Source: a virus
Virus record (IMG/VR): IMGVR_UViG_3300042691_044710
Coordinates: 1-25,983 of that record
Length of the DNA stretch: 25,983 nt
Direction: 5' to 3' (one strand)
A program made the translations under genes and the position numbers. Positions within the stretch are counted from its first letter, which is position 1; every line of letters starts with the position of its first letter. Positions 1 to 8,193 of the stretch are shown here, one piece after another. The notes beneath the pieces are model-generated. The model had not been told where the DNA came from. It saw only the letters and a list, made by a program, of their open reading frames with translations, and searched no databases.

Positions 1-1
1 A

Positions 2-130
2 GATGGAAGTAATACCTGGTTAGCTTGGTCTTCATCAGCTGATACAATTGGTAATTATATTAGATACACTACAGATGATGGTGTGATTGGAAACGGAATA
101 ACAGTGAGAGCATTATTAACACAAGCGTAA
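2..130 (+). CDS. C-terminal end of a cut-off protein, probably a virion protein
   Basis: An open frame enters from the left edge and ends at TAA 128-130, giving the last 42 residues of a protein. The visible part is rich in Ser, Thr, Gly, Asp and Ile with alternating polar and hydrophobic residues, which suggests beta structure such as a fibre or capsid-decoration domain. No family can be named from this fragment. The next gene starts one base after its stop, and the genes that follow are structural, so it probably belongs to the same late transcript. The function is inferred from position only. Confidence 0.6.
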   Translation, partial: DGSNTWLAWSSSADTIGNYIRYTTDDGVIGNGITVRALLTQA

Positions 131-131
131 G

Positions 132-305
132 ATGCCAGATATTTTAACAGATATATTATTTGCTGTAACTGAATCTCATGTAGGAAATACTTTTGAAATG
201 TATATTCCTGTATCTGGTTCTGTTGGTAGTCCAGCTTTTATAGAACCGCAAACTGTTTATTATGAAATAAAATTGCCTGGAAAAGAAAATATAAGTATAT
301 TCTAA
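132..305 (+). CDS. Small protein of unknown function (57 aa)
   Basis: ATG at 132 begins one base after the upstream stop codon and reads to TAA 303-305, giving 57 residues that start MPDILTDILF and end KENISIF. It has no cysteine, signal peptide or membrane segment and contains several short beta-prone stretches. The tight junction with the upstream gene and the codon use (AAT, GAA, TTA-rich, like its neighbours) support a real gene. A promoter-like ATATTTATCATAAA lies a few bases after its stop, so the gene closes a transcription unit segment. I do not recognise the family; a minor virion component is possible from context alone. Confidence 0.6.
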   Translation: MPDILTDILFAVTESHVGNTFEMYIPVSGSVGSPAFIEPQTVYYEIKLPGKENISIF

Positions 306-310
306 ATTAT

Positions 311-324
311 ATATTTATCATAAA
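311..324 (+). promoter_or_regulatory. Putative late promoter, copy 1
   Basis: The 14-mer ATATTTATCATAAA matches the motif ATATTTAT(A/C)AYAAA that recurs upstream of seven other genes in this window. It begins 23 bases before the ATG at 334. No conserved -35 element is visible, as in T4 late promoters. Confidence 0.6.
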
Positions 325-333
325 CGATACATC

Positions 334-756
334 ATGGCAGATTTAACAGTATATATTAATGAGAAGATTACCTTAAATGGTACTGATAGAGGAGTATTAA
401 CTACTCAAACTATTACAGGAATAAATAATATTGATAATAGAATTTTAAATATATCTTCTGGATCAAATACTACTTTATTCTCATTAAGTAATGAAAATGG
501 AGCAGGTACCTTTGTCACTAGTAGTTTACAATATGTTAGAATAACTAACACATCAACTACAACTCCTGTAAAACTTATAGTATCTTCTTCAACAGAAGCT
601 ATGAGTTATTTAATATCAACTGGTAGTTCATATATGCTTTCTACAAGTAAAATAACTGGAAGTTTATCAGGTTTAGATTTTAATAACATTACATCTATAC
701 AAGCTCAACCATCAGGATCATCTGCAACTATTGAATATTTCATAGCAACGACATAA
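334..756 (+). CDS. Putative virion protein, beta-sandwich type (140 aa)
   Basis: This 140-residue protein is rich in Ser, Thr and Asn, lacks cysteine, and alternates polar and hydrophobic residues throughout, as expected of a small beta-sandwich. A central stretch (about residues 66-100, with QYVRITNTS followed by VKLIVSS and a Ser-Tyr-Met-Leu segment) and an end in IEYFIATT resemble small structural proteins encoded beside neck genes in T4-like marine phages. That resemblance is from memory and is not a firm family assignment. It has its own promoter-like motif 23 bases upstream and lies 11 bases before the gp13-like gene. A head decoration or fibre-associated role is possible. Confidence 0.65.
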   Translation: MADLTVYINEKITLNGTDRGVLTTQTITGINNIDNRILNISSGSNTTLFSLSNENGAGTFVTSSLQYVRITNTSTTTPVKLIVSSSTEAMSYLISTGSSYMLSTSKITGSLSGLDFNNITSIQAQPSGSSATIEYFIATT

Positions 757-767
757 TATAAAATAAA

Positions 768-1901
768 ATGAATATACCTATTTATCCTGGCTCAAGTTCA
801 TTTGCCCCTGGAGAAACTCCATTTGGGTTTTATGATTATGATGTTCAATTCCAAACCGATGCTGATAAAGTAGCTACATTTTGTGCTAGAAGATTAGGAT
901 ATCCTATCATGGAAGTTGAACTTCAAGATTTAAACTTCTACGCCGCATTTGAAGAAGCTATCACTACATATGGAAATGAATTATATGCTTTCCAAACTAG
1001 AGATAACTTATTAAATGCTATAGGAGCTTCTACTGCCTCAAATATGAATCACGCTATCACAACTCCTTCAATGGCAGGTGTGATAAGATTATCTCAACAA
1101 TATGCTGCTGAAGCAGGATCAGGAGGTAATTTAAATTGGTATAGTGGATCATTTATTACAACAGCTAGTCTTCAAGATTATGATTTTAATACTTGGGCTA
1201 TAGAAAATAATGTAACTGGAGGAATGGAGATTAAAAGAGTATTTTACTACCCACCTCCAGCAGTTAACCAAGTATATAATTTAAGTATATTCTCAGGATT
1301 AGGAGGAGTACCAGCAGTAGGAAGTTACGGATTATTTGGATCAACAGGATTCTTAATGTATCCAACAAGTTTATTAGTTCAATCTGTTCAAGCTGTTGAA
1401 ATGCAAAACCAAATTTCATTAGCTGATTATTCATTTGAATTAATAAATAATAAATTAAGAATATTTCCTATTCCTCCAGATGATGGAGCTTATATTTGGT
1501 TCCAATATATTAGTATAGAGGAAAGAAATAATAGTGCAATTACTCAATCCCCAGGTCAAGTAACAAATCCTTCAAATATTAATTTTACTAATCCAGTATA
1601 CTCTCAAATTAATTCAGTTGGTCGTCAATGGATATTTGAATATACTTTAGCATTATGTAAAGAAATGTTAGGATATGTTAGAGGAAAATATACAAATGTA
1701 CCTATTCCTAATAAAGAAATCACCTTAAATCAATCTGACTTATTAACCGCAGCAGCGGCTGAAAAAACAGCTTTAATTGATAGATTAAGAGTATACTTAG
1801 ATGAAACCTCTCGTCAAGCTTTATTAGCAAGAAAACAAGCAGAAAGTGACTCAGCAATGAGTGAATTAAATAAATCACCAATGACAATCTTTATAGGATA
1901 A
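768..1901 (+). CDS. Neck protein, T4 gp13-like
   Basis: This is a head-completion protein expected to sit in the neck that joins the DNA-filled head to the tail. The N-terminal region (about residues 31-85) has the pattern typical of gp13 proteins of T4-like phages: a helix with FCARRLGYPIMEVEL, then AFEEAITTYGNEL. The middle is a beta-rich domain with RIFPIPPDDGAYIWFQY near residues 228-245. The C-terminal third is helical and charged (AAAEKTALIDRLRVYLDE and onward). It is 377 residues against 309 in T4. The gp14-like gene follows after one base and gp15-like after that, so the order 13-14-15 matches T4. The start ATG is preceded by AAATAAA with no Shine-Dalgarno sequence. Confidence 0.82.
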   Translation: MNIPIYPGSSSFAPGETPFGFYDYDVQFQTDADKVATFCARRLGYPIMEVELQDLNFYAAFEEAITTYGNELYAFQTRDNLLNAIGASTASNMNHAITTPSMAGVIRLSQQYAAEAGSGGNLNWYSGSFITTASLQDYDFNTWAIENNVTGGMEIKRVFYYPPPAVNQVYNLSIFSGLGGVPAVGSYGLFGSTGFLMYPTSLLVQSVQAVEMQNQISLADYSFELINNKLRIFPIPPDDGAYIWFQYISIEERNNSAITQSPGQVTNPSNINFTNPVYSQINSVGRQWIFEYTLALCKEMLGYVRGKYTNVPIPNKEITLNQSDLLTAAAAEKTALIDRLRVYLDETSRQALLARKQAESDSAMSELNKSPMTIFIG

Positions 1902-1902
1902 T

Positions 1903-2412
1903 ATGGCCTTATTTGGATCAAGTAGAGATGTTTCATTTGTAAGAAGAATGAATAGAGAACTGATGGGAAATATTATTTCTCAACAGTGTGCTTTTTACAA
2001 ATATAAATTAGCTGAAACCACAGTTAATATGTATGGTGAAGCTTCTACTGGAAGAAACTTTGATGGTCCTGTATTATTAAACGCACTTATAACAATAGGT
2101 GATAATACAAGTCCTACAAGTGATTTAGGAGTAAATTTTGATTGGCCTATGTCTTTTGCTTTCTTAAGAGATGATTTAGTAGACGCTAATATACATCCTG
2201 AAGTTGGTGATGTTATTTTATATCAAGAAAGCTATTGGGAAGTAGATAATACAAATACAGTACAGTTTTGGACTGGAAAAGACCCTGACTATCCAAATGA
2301 ACCTAATCCTTTAAATCCTGGGTTAGCTAATTTTGGATATAATGTATCTGTAACTTGTGAGTGTCATTATGTACCTGCTGATAGATTGAATATTATTAAA
2401 ACTAGATTATAA
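1903..2412 (+). CDS. Neck protein, T4 gp14-like
   Basis: This 169-residue protein lies between the gp13-like and gp15-like genes, the same order as T4. Its C-terminal half carries the pattern seen in gp14-like neck proteins: FAFLRDDL (residues 86-92), then HPEVGDVILY (98-107), an aromatic YWEVDN and a GKDP turn near residue 125. These describe a small beta-barrel-like domain that helps complete the head-tail junction. It is shorter than T4 gp14 (256 residues). Its stop overlaps the next start by one base (TAATG), suggesting coupled translation. The assignment rests on motif pattern plus synteny and is less certain than that of gp13. Confidence 0.72.
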   Translation: MALFGSSRDVSFVRRMNRELMGNIISQQCAFYKYKLAETTVNMYGEASTGRNFDGPVLLNALITIGDNTSPTSDLGVNFDWPMSFAFLRDDLVDANIHPEVGDVILYQESYWEVDNTNTVQFWTGKDPDYPNEPNPLNPGLANFGYNVSVTCECHYVPADRLNIIKTRL

Positions 2413-3380
2413 TGTCTGAAGGAAGAAAACCAATACCTAAAACTCAAAGAGAAATAATTATTTCTCAACAAGAGCCTTATAATCAGGAAGGTCCAGGATT
2501 TCAACCTACTGGAAATCCTAATTTAGCAAATAATCCAAATAGAGGAAACCAAATTTCATTTAGAGGAGATACTACAAAACCTTTCTCAATTGGTATTCAA
2601 GATATTGATGAGGCTATATTTTATTATTTTAAAAATGTTATAAAACCTTTTGTAATACAAAATGGAGAAAGATTAGAAGTTCCTATTATATATGGTTCAC
2701 CTGAGAAATGGAAATCATTTCAACGTGATGGATATTATAGAGATTCTCAAGGTAGAATAATGATGCCTCTTATAATGTTTAAGAGAGATACAATCGATAA
2801 AGTTAGATCAATGACTAATAAATTAGATGCTAACAATCCTCATAATGTATCAATACAAAGTAAAAGATATTCTCCTAAAAATACTTATGACAATTTTAGT
2901 GTATTAAATAATATAAGACCTGAAAAAGTAAATTACGCAGTTATAGTCCCAGATTATTTAACTTTAACTTATAGTTGTGCTGTCAATACTTACTATATGG
3001 ATCAATTAAATAAAATTATTGAAGCAATTGAATACGCTTCTGATTCATATTGGGGTGATCCAGCACGTTTTCAGTTTAGAGCAATGATTGATAGTTTTGC
3101 TACAACTAATACTTTATCAGACAATGCTGAAAGAGTTGTTAGCAGTACTTTTTCTATAAAAATAAATGGACATATTATCCCTGATGTTATACAGAAAGAT
3201 ATGACCGCGTTAAAGAAAATACCAGATAAAACTAAAATTATTGTTAATGAAAGAATTATAGAAGGAGAAAGTTTAAATTATCAAACTCCAACAGTTGGAG
3301 TTTTAGTTACAGGATATTGGAATGATCAAGGAATTTGGGTTGACACAGGTTTTTGGGATGATAATGGATCTTTAGCATAA
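2412..3380 (+). CDS. Tail completion / proximal sheath-stabilising protein, T4 gp15-like
   Basis: The protein caps the tail tube and sheath at the head-proximal end. The core resembles T4 gp15: RLEVPIIYGSPEKWK at residues 87-101, PLIMFKR near 119-125, a strand with LTLTYSCAVNTYYMDQLNKI (183-202) and a final FSIKINGHIIPDVI (247-260). It is 322 residues against 272 in T4. The extra length is an N-terminal Asn/Pro/Gln-rich leader of about 50 residues and a C-terminal tail of about 35 residues rich in Trp, Gly and Asp. Both extensions could contact neighbouring neck parts, which is inference. It starts on the last base of the gp14-like stop codon. Confidence 0.8.
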   Translation: MSEGRKPIPKTQREIIISQQEPYNQEGPGFQPTGNPNLANNPNRGNQISFRGDTTKPFSIGIQDIDEAIFYYFKNVIKPFVIQNGERLEVPIIYGSPEKWKSFQRDGYYRDSQGRIMMPLIMFKRDTIDKVRSMTNKLDANNPHNVSIQSKRYSPKNTYDNFSVLNNIRPEKVNYAVIVPDYLTLTYSCAVNTYYMDQLNKIIEAIEYASDSYWGDPARFQFRAMIDSFATTNTLSDNAERVVSSTFSIKINGHIIPDVIQKDMTALKKIPDKTKIIVNERIIEGESLNYQTPTVGVLVTGYWNDQGIWVDTGFWDDNGSLA

Positions 3381-3400
3381 TAAATAAAATATTTTTAAAC

Positions 3401-4423
3401 ATGAGTATAAATAATTTAAGTAATGGATCGTCAGGAGCTGAAGCTAGAACTATAATAAATGAATTAGTTGATGCTATTAATGCTTTACCTACTATTGATA
3501 GTTCTCAAATTAATTTAGGATCATCAAATGATATAAGATCTACTTTAGGTATGTCTTTAGGATCTTATAACTATAGTGGTGGAAGATTAGCTACAGGTAC
3601 ATTAGTATCAGGAAGTACACACATCACATCAAGTGTTAGTACATCTGCCTTTTTACCTCAAGATTTTTTATATATTACAAGTTTAGATACTGGAATAACA
3701 ACTATTAATCAGATTGATACTATTGATAGTTCTAGTATTTTTACTTTAAGTTCATCTATTGATAGCGGTAGTACTTCTATTGTATTTAGTCAAGTTAATC
3801 AAGGAGCTAATACTTTAAATGTAGGATCACAAAATTATTCCTCAGGAAATGATTCTGTAAATATTGGAGGAGGAAATGAAACCACACGATATGGAAATAG
3901 TTCATTAAATGTAGGAACAGGAAATTATTGTAATAATAGTAATACTCTTATATCAGGTATAGGAGGATCTTCTATGTTCTCTCCAAGTAAAGTATTATCA
4001 GGTAATATCTTAAATAAAAAAGGAGATTGTCAATCAACAGAAATAATGATTGGAGTAATAACAACAAATGATTCTCCTACTTCTGTTTTATTATATGGAG
4101 ATAAAAAACTATCTATTCCTATAAATACAGCTCATAAATTTCATATAGAAGCTATAGCTCATCAAACTGGTGGATCTTCTGGAAATGTTGGAGATACTTA
4201 TTCTCAAGATATTTACGGTGTTATAATAAATACAGCTGGTACAACCAAATTAGTTGGATCTCCAAATACTGCAAATACATTTTATTCAACTGATGCTTCT
4301 ACTTGGGTTATAGATGTACAAGCTAATAATACTGATGATACTCTTTTAATTCGTGTTATAGGAGAAGCAAATAAAACTATTAAGTGGGTTTTTAAAATAA
4401 CTTTTATTCAAACAAAAATATAA
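3401..4423 (+). CDS. Putative receptor-binding fibre/adhesin with YadA-like repeats
   Basis: Three regions are visible in 340 residues. The N-terminus (about 1-30) has a helix, AEARTIINELVDAINAL, of the type found at the base of phage fibre proteins. Residues 136-187 hold three degenerate repeats of the form SLNVGxxNYxxxN / SVNIGxGN, very like the left-handed beta-roll head repeats of trimeric adhesins such as YadA. Residues 209-340 resemble a C-terminal domain common in phage tail and fibre proteins: it opens after KKGDCQSTEIM, has a LSIPINTAHKFHIEAIAHQT strand pair, and ends with LLIRVIGEANKTIKWVFKI. Together they suggest a trimeric surface fibre that binds the host. It sits between neck and sheath genes, outside the core T4 order, with only 20 bases upstream. 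Confidence 0.65.
   Translation: MSINNLSNGSSGAEARTIINELVDAINALPTIDSSQINLGSSNDIRSTLGMSLGSYNYSGGRLATGTLVSGSTHITSSVSTSAFLPQDFLYITSLDTGITTINQIDTIDSSSIFTLSSSIDSGSTSIVFSQVNQGANTLNVGSQNYSSGNDSVNIGGGNETTRYGNSSLNVGTGNYCNNSNTLISGIGGSSMFSPSKVLSGNILNKKGDCQSTEIMIGVITTNDSPTSVLLYGDKKLSIPINTAHKFHIEAIAHQTGGSSGNVGDTYSQDIYGVIINTAGTTKLVGSPNTANTFYSTDASTWVIDVQANNTDDTLLIRVIGEANKTIKWVFKITFIQTKI
3806..3961 (+). repeat. YadA-like coding repeats in the fibre gene
   Basis: Residues 136-187 of the fibre protein contain three units of about 14-16 residues built on N-(T/S)-LNVG or SVNIG followed by a GN turn. The DNA copies are degenerate, so the repeat is old or under protein-level selection. Confidence 0.6.
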
Positions 4424-4432
4424 AATTAAAAA

Positions 4433-5578
4433 ATGGCTATTAATCATAGATTATTATATGTAGATGTTTTTCCCTCTGGAAGGGGAGCTGCTAGTGTAAT
4501 GGGAGTAGGATTAAGTGATCCTGACTATATTACACTTAAAAATTGGTGCAATGCTAAAAGTATCACAGGTATTAAATGGTATTGTGATAGTTTTTCTTCT
4601 GGTCAAATGGCTAATTTAAGATTAGCTATGGAGGATATGAGAAGTACTACCACAGTTCAAGATCATTCTTTTATATCAAATAACATTTCAACATACCCTC
4701 AAACCTCAGTTGATTTAACTGTTAATCCTTTTGGATATAAAAAACCAAATCAATCTGACTCTTTAAGTAGTAATGGTAATCAAAGATTTTTTACTGTTAG
4801 AAGAAATAGTGGATATGATTTAGAATATGAATTTTATGGTATGCCAAATAGTCAAAGTGCTTTTGATACAGTTTGGAAACCTAGAGTAGAAAATGGAGCA
4901 GTAGGATTAGATTTTTCATATCAAGGAGCAGGATTTTCAAGAAAAGATGGTGCTAATACTTCTTACTTAGGTTGGTTTAAAGATGTAGTAGGAGTAGCTG
5001 ATACTATAGTAAAAACCCATACTAGAATAGATCTTCACGCTTATACAAATTTTAGATGGGGAACAGGTTCATTAGGAAGATATGGATTTAGTAGATATGA
5101 TGATTTAGCTTATGCTCAAGCAAAATATATTCTTAATGGAAGTGAAGCTTATTTTAGTTCTACTATAAACCAAACAGTACCTGAAAATATGGTAGTAAAT
5201 GCTGGATACGATAAATTTACAGTATTTCCTATTTTTAGTTTTGAAGCAGCAAATTACGACACTGCTACAAATACTTGGAATCACTTATCTCCAGTTTTTC
5301 CACATAATAATCTTAATAATAATTTTGCTGGAATGTTTTGTTATAGTGGATCTTTAGCTGGTGATACTCCTATTGTTGGTTTAGATTTAACATTTGATGA
5401 ATTATTTAATTGTTATTTATCTGGTAATAAAAATGGAACAGGAACAGCAGGTGGATTCAAAAAATGGCAAAGTGATAATTTAACAGGTAATGAGAGATGG
5501 ATACAAGAACCAGACGGGTATGTTTTATTTGAATATAGTTTAGCTTACGCCGCTCGTCCATCTACCTCAACTCCTTAA
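4433..5578 (+). CDS. Unknown surface protein, possibly glycosidase (TIM-barrel)-like
   Basis: The protein has 381 residues and no signal peptide. The start, RLLYVDVFPSGRG followed by a segment with LKNWCNAKSITGIKWYC and ANLRLAMEDMRS, looks like the first strands and helices of a TIM barrel: a buried strand, a helix, and a second strand ending in an aromatic residue. A later stretch near residues 160-205 (GLDFSYQGAGFSRKDG, then IDLHAYTNFRW) could be further barrel strands. I cannot identify a catalytic pair, so glycoside hydrolase activity is a guess. The gene follows the putative adhesin by 9 bases and its stop codon overlaps a late-promoter motif. A host-surface-binding or capsule-degrading role would suit this place, but a plain structural role is equally possible. 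Confidence 0.5.
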   Translation: MAINHRLLYVDVFPSGRGAASVMGVGLSDPDYITLKNWCNAKSITGIKWYCDSFSSGQMANLRLAMEDMRSTTTVQDHSFISNNISTYPQTSVDLTVNPFGYKKPNQSDSLSSNGNQRFFTVRRNSGYDLEYEFYGMPNSQSAFDTVWKPRVENGAVGLDFSYQGAGFSRKDGANTSYLGWFKDVVGVADTIVKTHTRIDLHAYTNFRWGTGSLGRYGFSRYDDLAYAQAKYILNGSEAYFSSTINQTVPENMVVNAGYDKFTVFPIFSFEAANYDTATNTWNHLSPVFPHNNLNNNFAGMFCYSGSLAGDTPIVGLDLTFDELFNCYLSGNKNGTGTAGGFKKWQSDNLTGNERWIQEPDGYVLFEYSLAYAARPSTSTP

Positions 5579-5591
5579 TATTTATAATAAA
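5578..5591 (+). promoter_or_regulatory. Putative late promoter, copy 2
   Basis: ATATTTATAATAAA overlaps the last base of the preceding TAA stop and begins 23 bases before the ATG at 5601. It matches the window-wide motif perfectly. Confidence 0.65.
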
Positions 5592-5600
5592 ATTAAATTT

Positions 5601-5849
5601 ATGGAAACAAAGTTATTAACACAAGAAGAAATTACTCAATTGAAAAATACAAGAGAAAAAAGATTTCAATTAGTAGAAAGTTTTGGTATTTTAGAATCAA
5701 GAATTCAAGAAATTAATTTACAAAAAGAAACTCTTAAAGAAGAACTTAAAAAATTAATTCAAGAAGAAACTAATTTAGGTAAAACTTTGCAACAAAAATA
5801 TGGTGATGGATCTATTAATCTTGAAAAAGGAGAATTCATAACCAGCTAA
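5601..5849 (+). CDS. Small coiled-coil protein of unknown function (82 aa)
   Basis: The 82-residue product is almost entirely helical and charged. From about residue 8 to 66 hydrophobic residues (Leu, Ile) recur with heptad spacing, for example in ILESRIQEINLQKETLKEEL, so a coiled coil is very likely. It ends with a short Gly/Asp turn (KYGDGSINLEKGE). It has no membrane segment. It has its own late-promoter motif and is followed by another one before the sheath gene, so it appears to be separately transcribed. Chaperone, scaffold or minor structural roles are conceivable; none can be chosen from sequence. Confidence 0.7.
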   Translation: METKLLTQEEITQLKNTREKRFQLVESFGILESRIQEINLQKETLKEELKKLIQEETNLGKTLQQKYGDGSINLEKGEFITS

Positions 5850-5869
5850 TGTTTTTGATAAGTTTCACC

Positions 5870-5883
5870 ATATTTATAACAAA
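5870..5883 (+). promoter_or_regulatory. Putative late promoter, copy 3 (tail sheath)
   Basis: ATATTTATAACAAA begins 38 bases before the sheath ATG at 5908 and matches the motif perfectly. It lies in a 58-base gap that has no other visible element. Confidence 0.65.
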
Positions 5884-5907
5884 AATCAAAAATAAACATA
5901 ATTAACA

Positions 5908-7641
5908 ATGGCAGAAACTTTAATATCACCAGGCGTTTTAGCAAGAGAAAACGATTCATCTTTTGTAAGTAAAAGACCGGTTACTGTAGGAGCAGCGATT
6001 ATCGGCCCAACTGTAAAAGGTCCCGTTGAAGTTCCAACGATAGTTACAACTTGGAGTGACTATGTGAATAAATTTGGTACTACTCTTTTAAGTGGTAGTA
6101 CTAATGATCAAAAAACATATACTTACTTTACTTCTATAGCAGCATATAATTATTTTGCTAATGGAGGAACTTCATTATTAGTAGCTAGAGTAAAATCAGG
6201 ATCATACACATCAGCTACAAGTTCCTTAATTCCAACTGGTTCAGGTGGTCCTACAGCAGGTGGTTCACCTTTTGTATTACAAACATTCTCTAAAGGTGTT
6301 ATTATGAATAATACTGGAGGTACAGAAGTAAGTGGAGCTTTAGCTAGTGGATCTTCAGATAACATTAGATGGCAAATTTTAAATGCTAATACTTCTTCTG
6401 GAACCTTTGATTTACTAATCAGACAAGGTGATGATAATACATTACAACCTATTGTATTAGAAACTTGGACTAATTTAAATTTAGATCCTAATTCTTCAAA
6501 TTATATTGCTCGTGTTATTGGTGATATAAATGAAAATTATGATTCAACAAATAATCAAATCCAATACTCAGGATCATTTGCTAATAGATCAAATTATGTT
6601 AGAGTAAGTGCTGTTAATTTTACCACACCTAATTATTTTGACGCGAACGGTGTCGCTAAAATTCAATTTACAGGATCTTTACCAACAAACGCCTCAGGTA
6701 CATTTGGATCTGCTACTGGTGATGTAAAAGGTGGAGCTTTATTTTATAATAATATAACAGACGCAGGCAATACTCAAGGATTAGTAGCAAGTAATTATGA
6801 TAATATGATTAACTTATTATCTAATCAAGATGATTATAAATTTAATATATTATTGACTCCTGGATTAATTAATAACTTTGCTACCCACACTGGTAAAATA
6901 TCTACTATTATTCAAAATACTCAAAACCGCGGTGATAACATTTATGTCTTAGATTTAGTAGGATATGGATCAAATGCATCTACAGTCACAGCTCAAGCTG
7001 GTACTAGAAATACTTCATATGCTACTTCATATTGGCCTTGGGTTCAAATTATTGAACCTTCAACAGGTGAATTAGTTTGGGTTCCAGCTTCAACAATGAT
7101 TGGTGGAGTTTATGCTTATAATGACTCAGTAGCTGAACCTTGGTTCGCACCAGCAGGTATTAACAGAGGTGGTTTATCAACAGTAGTGAGAGCTGAACAG
7201 CGTTTATCTCAAACTCAACGTGATAGTTTATACTCAGGAAAAGTAAATCCAATCGCTACATTCCCTGGAACTGGTGTTGTAGTATATGGTCAGAAAACAT
7301 TACAAACTAAAGCTTCTGCTCTTGATCGTGTGAATGTTAGAAGATTGTTAATTGCTCTTAAGTCATATATTTCTCAAATCGCTAATAACTTAGTATTTGA
7401 ACAAAATACAGTAGCAACAAGAAATAACTTCTTATCACAAGTTAACCCATACTTAACAAGTGTTCAACAACGTCAAGGTTTATATGCGTTTAAAGTAGTA
7501 ATGGATGATTCAAATAATACTCCAGATGTGATTGATAGAAATGAATTAGTAGGTCAAATTTACTTACAACCAACTAAAACAGCAGAATTCATTTACTTAG
7601 ATTTCAACATTACTCCAACTGGTGCATCATTCCCTGCTTAA
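5908..7641 (+). CDS. Tail sheath protein (T4 gp18-like)
   Basis: This is the contractile outer layer of the tail. The N-terminus has the sheath signature SPGVLARENDSSFV (residues 7-20), followed by GAAIIGPTVKGPVEVPT. The C-terminal domain has the conserved sheath core: RRLLIALKSYISQIANN, then FEQN, a FLSQVNPYLTSVQQRQGLY stretch and a final DRNELVGQIYLQPTKTAEFI before the last beta strand. These C-terminal strands weave sheath subunits into helical rings around the tube. It is 577 residues against 659 in T4, with variation in the surface domain between about 90 and 300. The 3' half uses more CGT arginine codons than the fibre genes, consistent with high expression. The tail tube gene follows. 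Confidence 0.95.
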   Translation: MAETLISPGVLARENDSSFVSKRPVTVGAAIIGPTVKGPVEVPTIVTTWSDYVNKFGTTLLSGSTNDQKTYTYFTSIAAYNYFANGGTSLLVARVKSGSYTSATSSLIPTGSGGPTAGGSPFVLQTFSKGVIMNNTGGTEVSGALASGSSDNIRWQILNANTSSGTFDLLIRQGDDNTLQPIVLETWTNLNLDPNSSNYIARVIGDINENYDSTNNQIQYSGSFANRSNYVRVSAVNFTTPNYFDANGVAKIQFTGSLPTNASGTFGSATGDVKGGALFYNNITDAGNTQGLVASNYDNMINLLSNQDDYKFNILLTPGLINNFATHTGKISTIIQNTQNRGDNIYVLDLVGYGSNASTVTAQAGTRNTSYATSYWPWVQIIEPSTGELVWVPASTMIGGVYAYNDSVAEPWFAPAGINRGGLSTVVRAEQRLSQTQRDSLYSGKVNPIATFPGTGVVVYGQKTLQTKASALDRVNVRRLLIALKSYISQIANNLVFEQNTVATRNNFLSQVNPYLTSVQQRQGLYAFKVVMDDSNNTPDVIDRNELVGQIYLQPTKTAEFIYLDFNITPTGASFPA

Positions 7642-7656
7642 TTCTTTAGAACATAG

Positions 7657-7670
7657 ATATTTATAATAAA
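7657..7670 (+). promoter_or_regulatory. Putative late promoter, copy 4 (tail tube)
   Basis: ATATTTATAATAAA begins 31 bases before the tube ATG at 7688. It gives the tube gene its own promoter and would allow more tube than sheath transcripts. Confidence 0.65.
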
Positions 7671-7687
7671 CAAAAAGATAAAATAAA

Positions 7688-8176
7688 ATGGCAGTATTAA
7701 ATCCAAACGAAATATTCTTCACAGCTTTCGAGCCGAAGGTTAAAAATCGCTTCTTAATGTATGTGGATGGTATTCCAGCATATATCATCAAAAGAATTGG
7801 TCCTGTAAGTGTTGATATGGGTGAAATTAAATTAAATCATATTAACGTTTACCGTAAAATCAAAGGTAGAGCTCAATGGGCAGATATCGAAATGACTTTA
7901 CATGACCCAATCACTCCCTCAGGTGCTCAGGCAGTAATGGAATGGGTACGTTTACATCATGAATCTGTAACGGGCCGTGACGGTTACTCAGATTTCTATA
8001 AAAAAGATGTAACAATCAACATTTTAGGTCCAGTTGGAGATATTATCTCAGAATGGATTGTTAAAGGAGCATTTATTAAATCAGCTAACTTTGGTGATTA
8101 TAACTGGGATGAAGATGCAGCTGCTCAAGAATTAACAGTTAACTTAGGAATGGATTATTGTATCTTGAATTTCTAA
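7688..8176 (+). CDS. Tail tube protein (T4 gp19-like)
   Basis: The protein stacks as hexameric rings to form the inner tube through which DNA passes. At 162 residues it is almost exactly the length of T4 gp19 (163). The sequence fits the tube beta-barrel: an N-terminal NEIFFTAFEPKVKNRFLMYVD, a central VYRKIKGRAQWADIEMTLHD, a helix with GAQAVMEWVRLHHESVTGRDGY and a C-terminal pattern ending with QELTVNLGMDYC. Four of its six Arg codons are CGT or CGC, unlike most genes here, consistent with heavy expression. A terminator hairpin follows directly, making this a monocistronic or sheath-tube unit. Confidence 0.95.
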   Translation: MAVLNPNEIFFTAFEPKVKNRFLMYVDGIPAYIIKRIGPVSVDMGEIKLNHINVYRKIKGRAQWADIEMTLHDPITPSGAQAVMEWVRLHHESVTGRDGYSDFYKKDVTINILGPVGDIISEWIVKGAFIKSANFGDYNWDEDAAAQELTVNLGMDYCILNF

Positions 8177-8193
8177 TTAGTAAAAATAAGTGT

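Noticed and set aside
4433-5578. Possible diversity-generating retroelement variable protein.
   Set aside because: No reverse transcriptase, template repeat or C-type-lectin-like end was found in the window.
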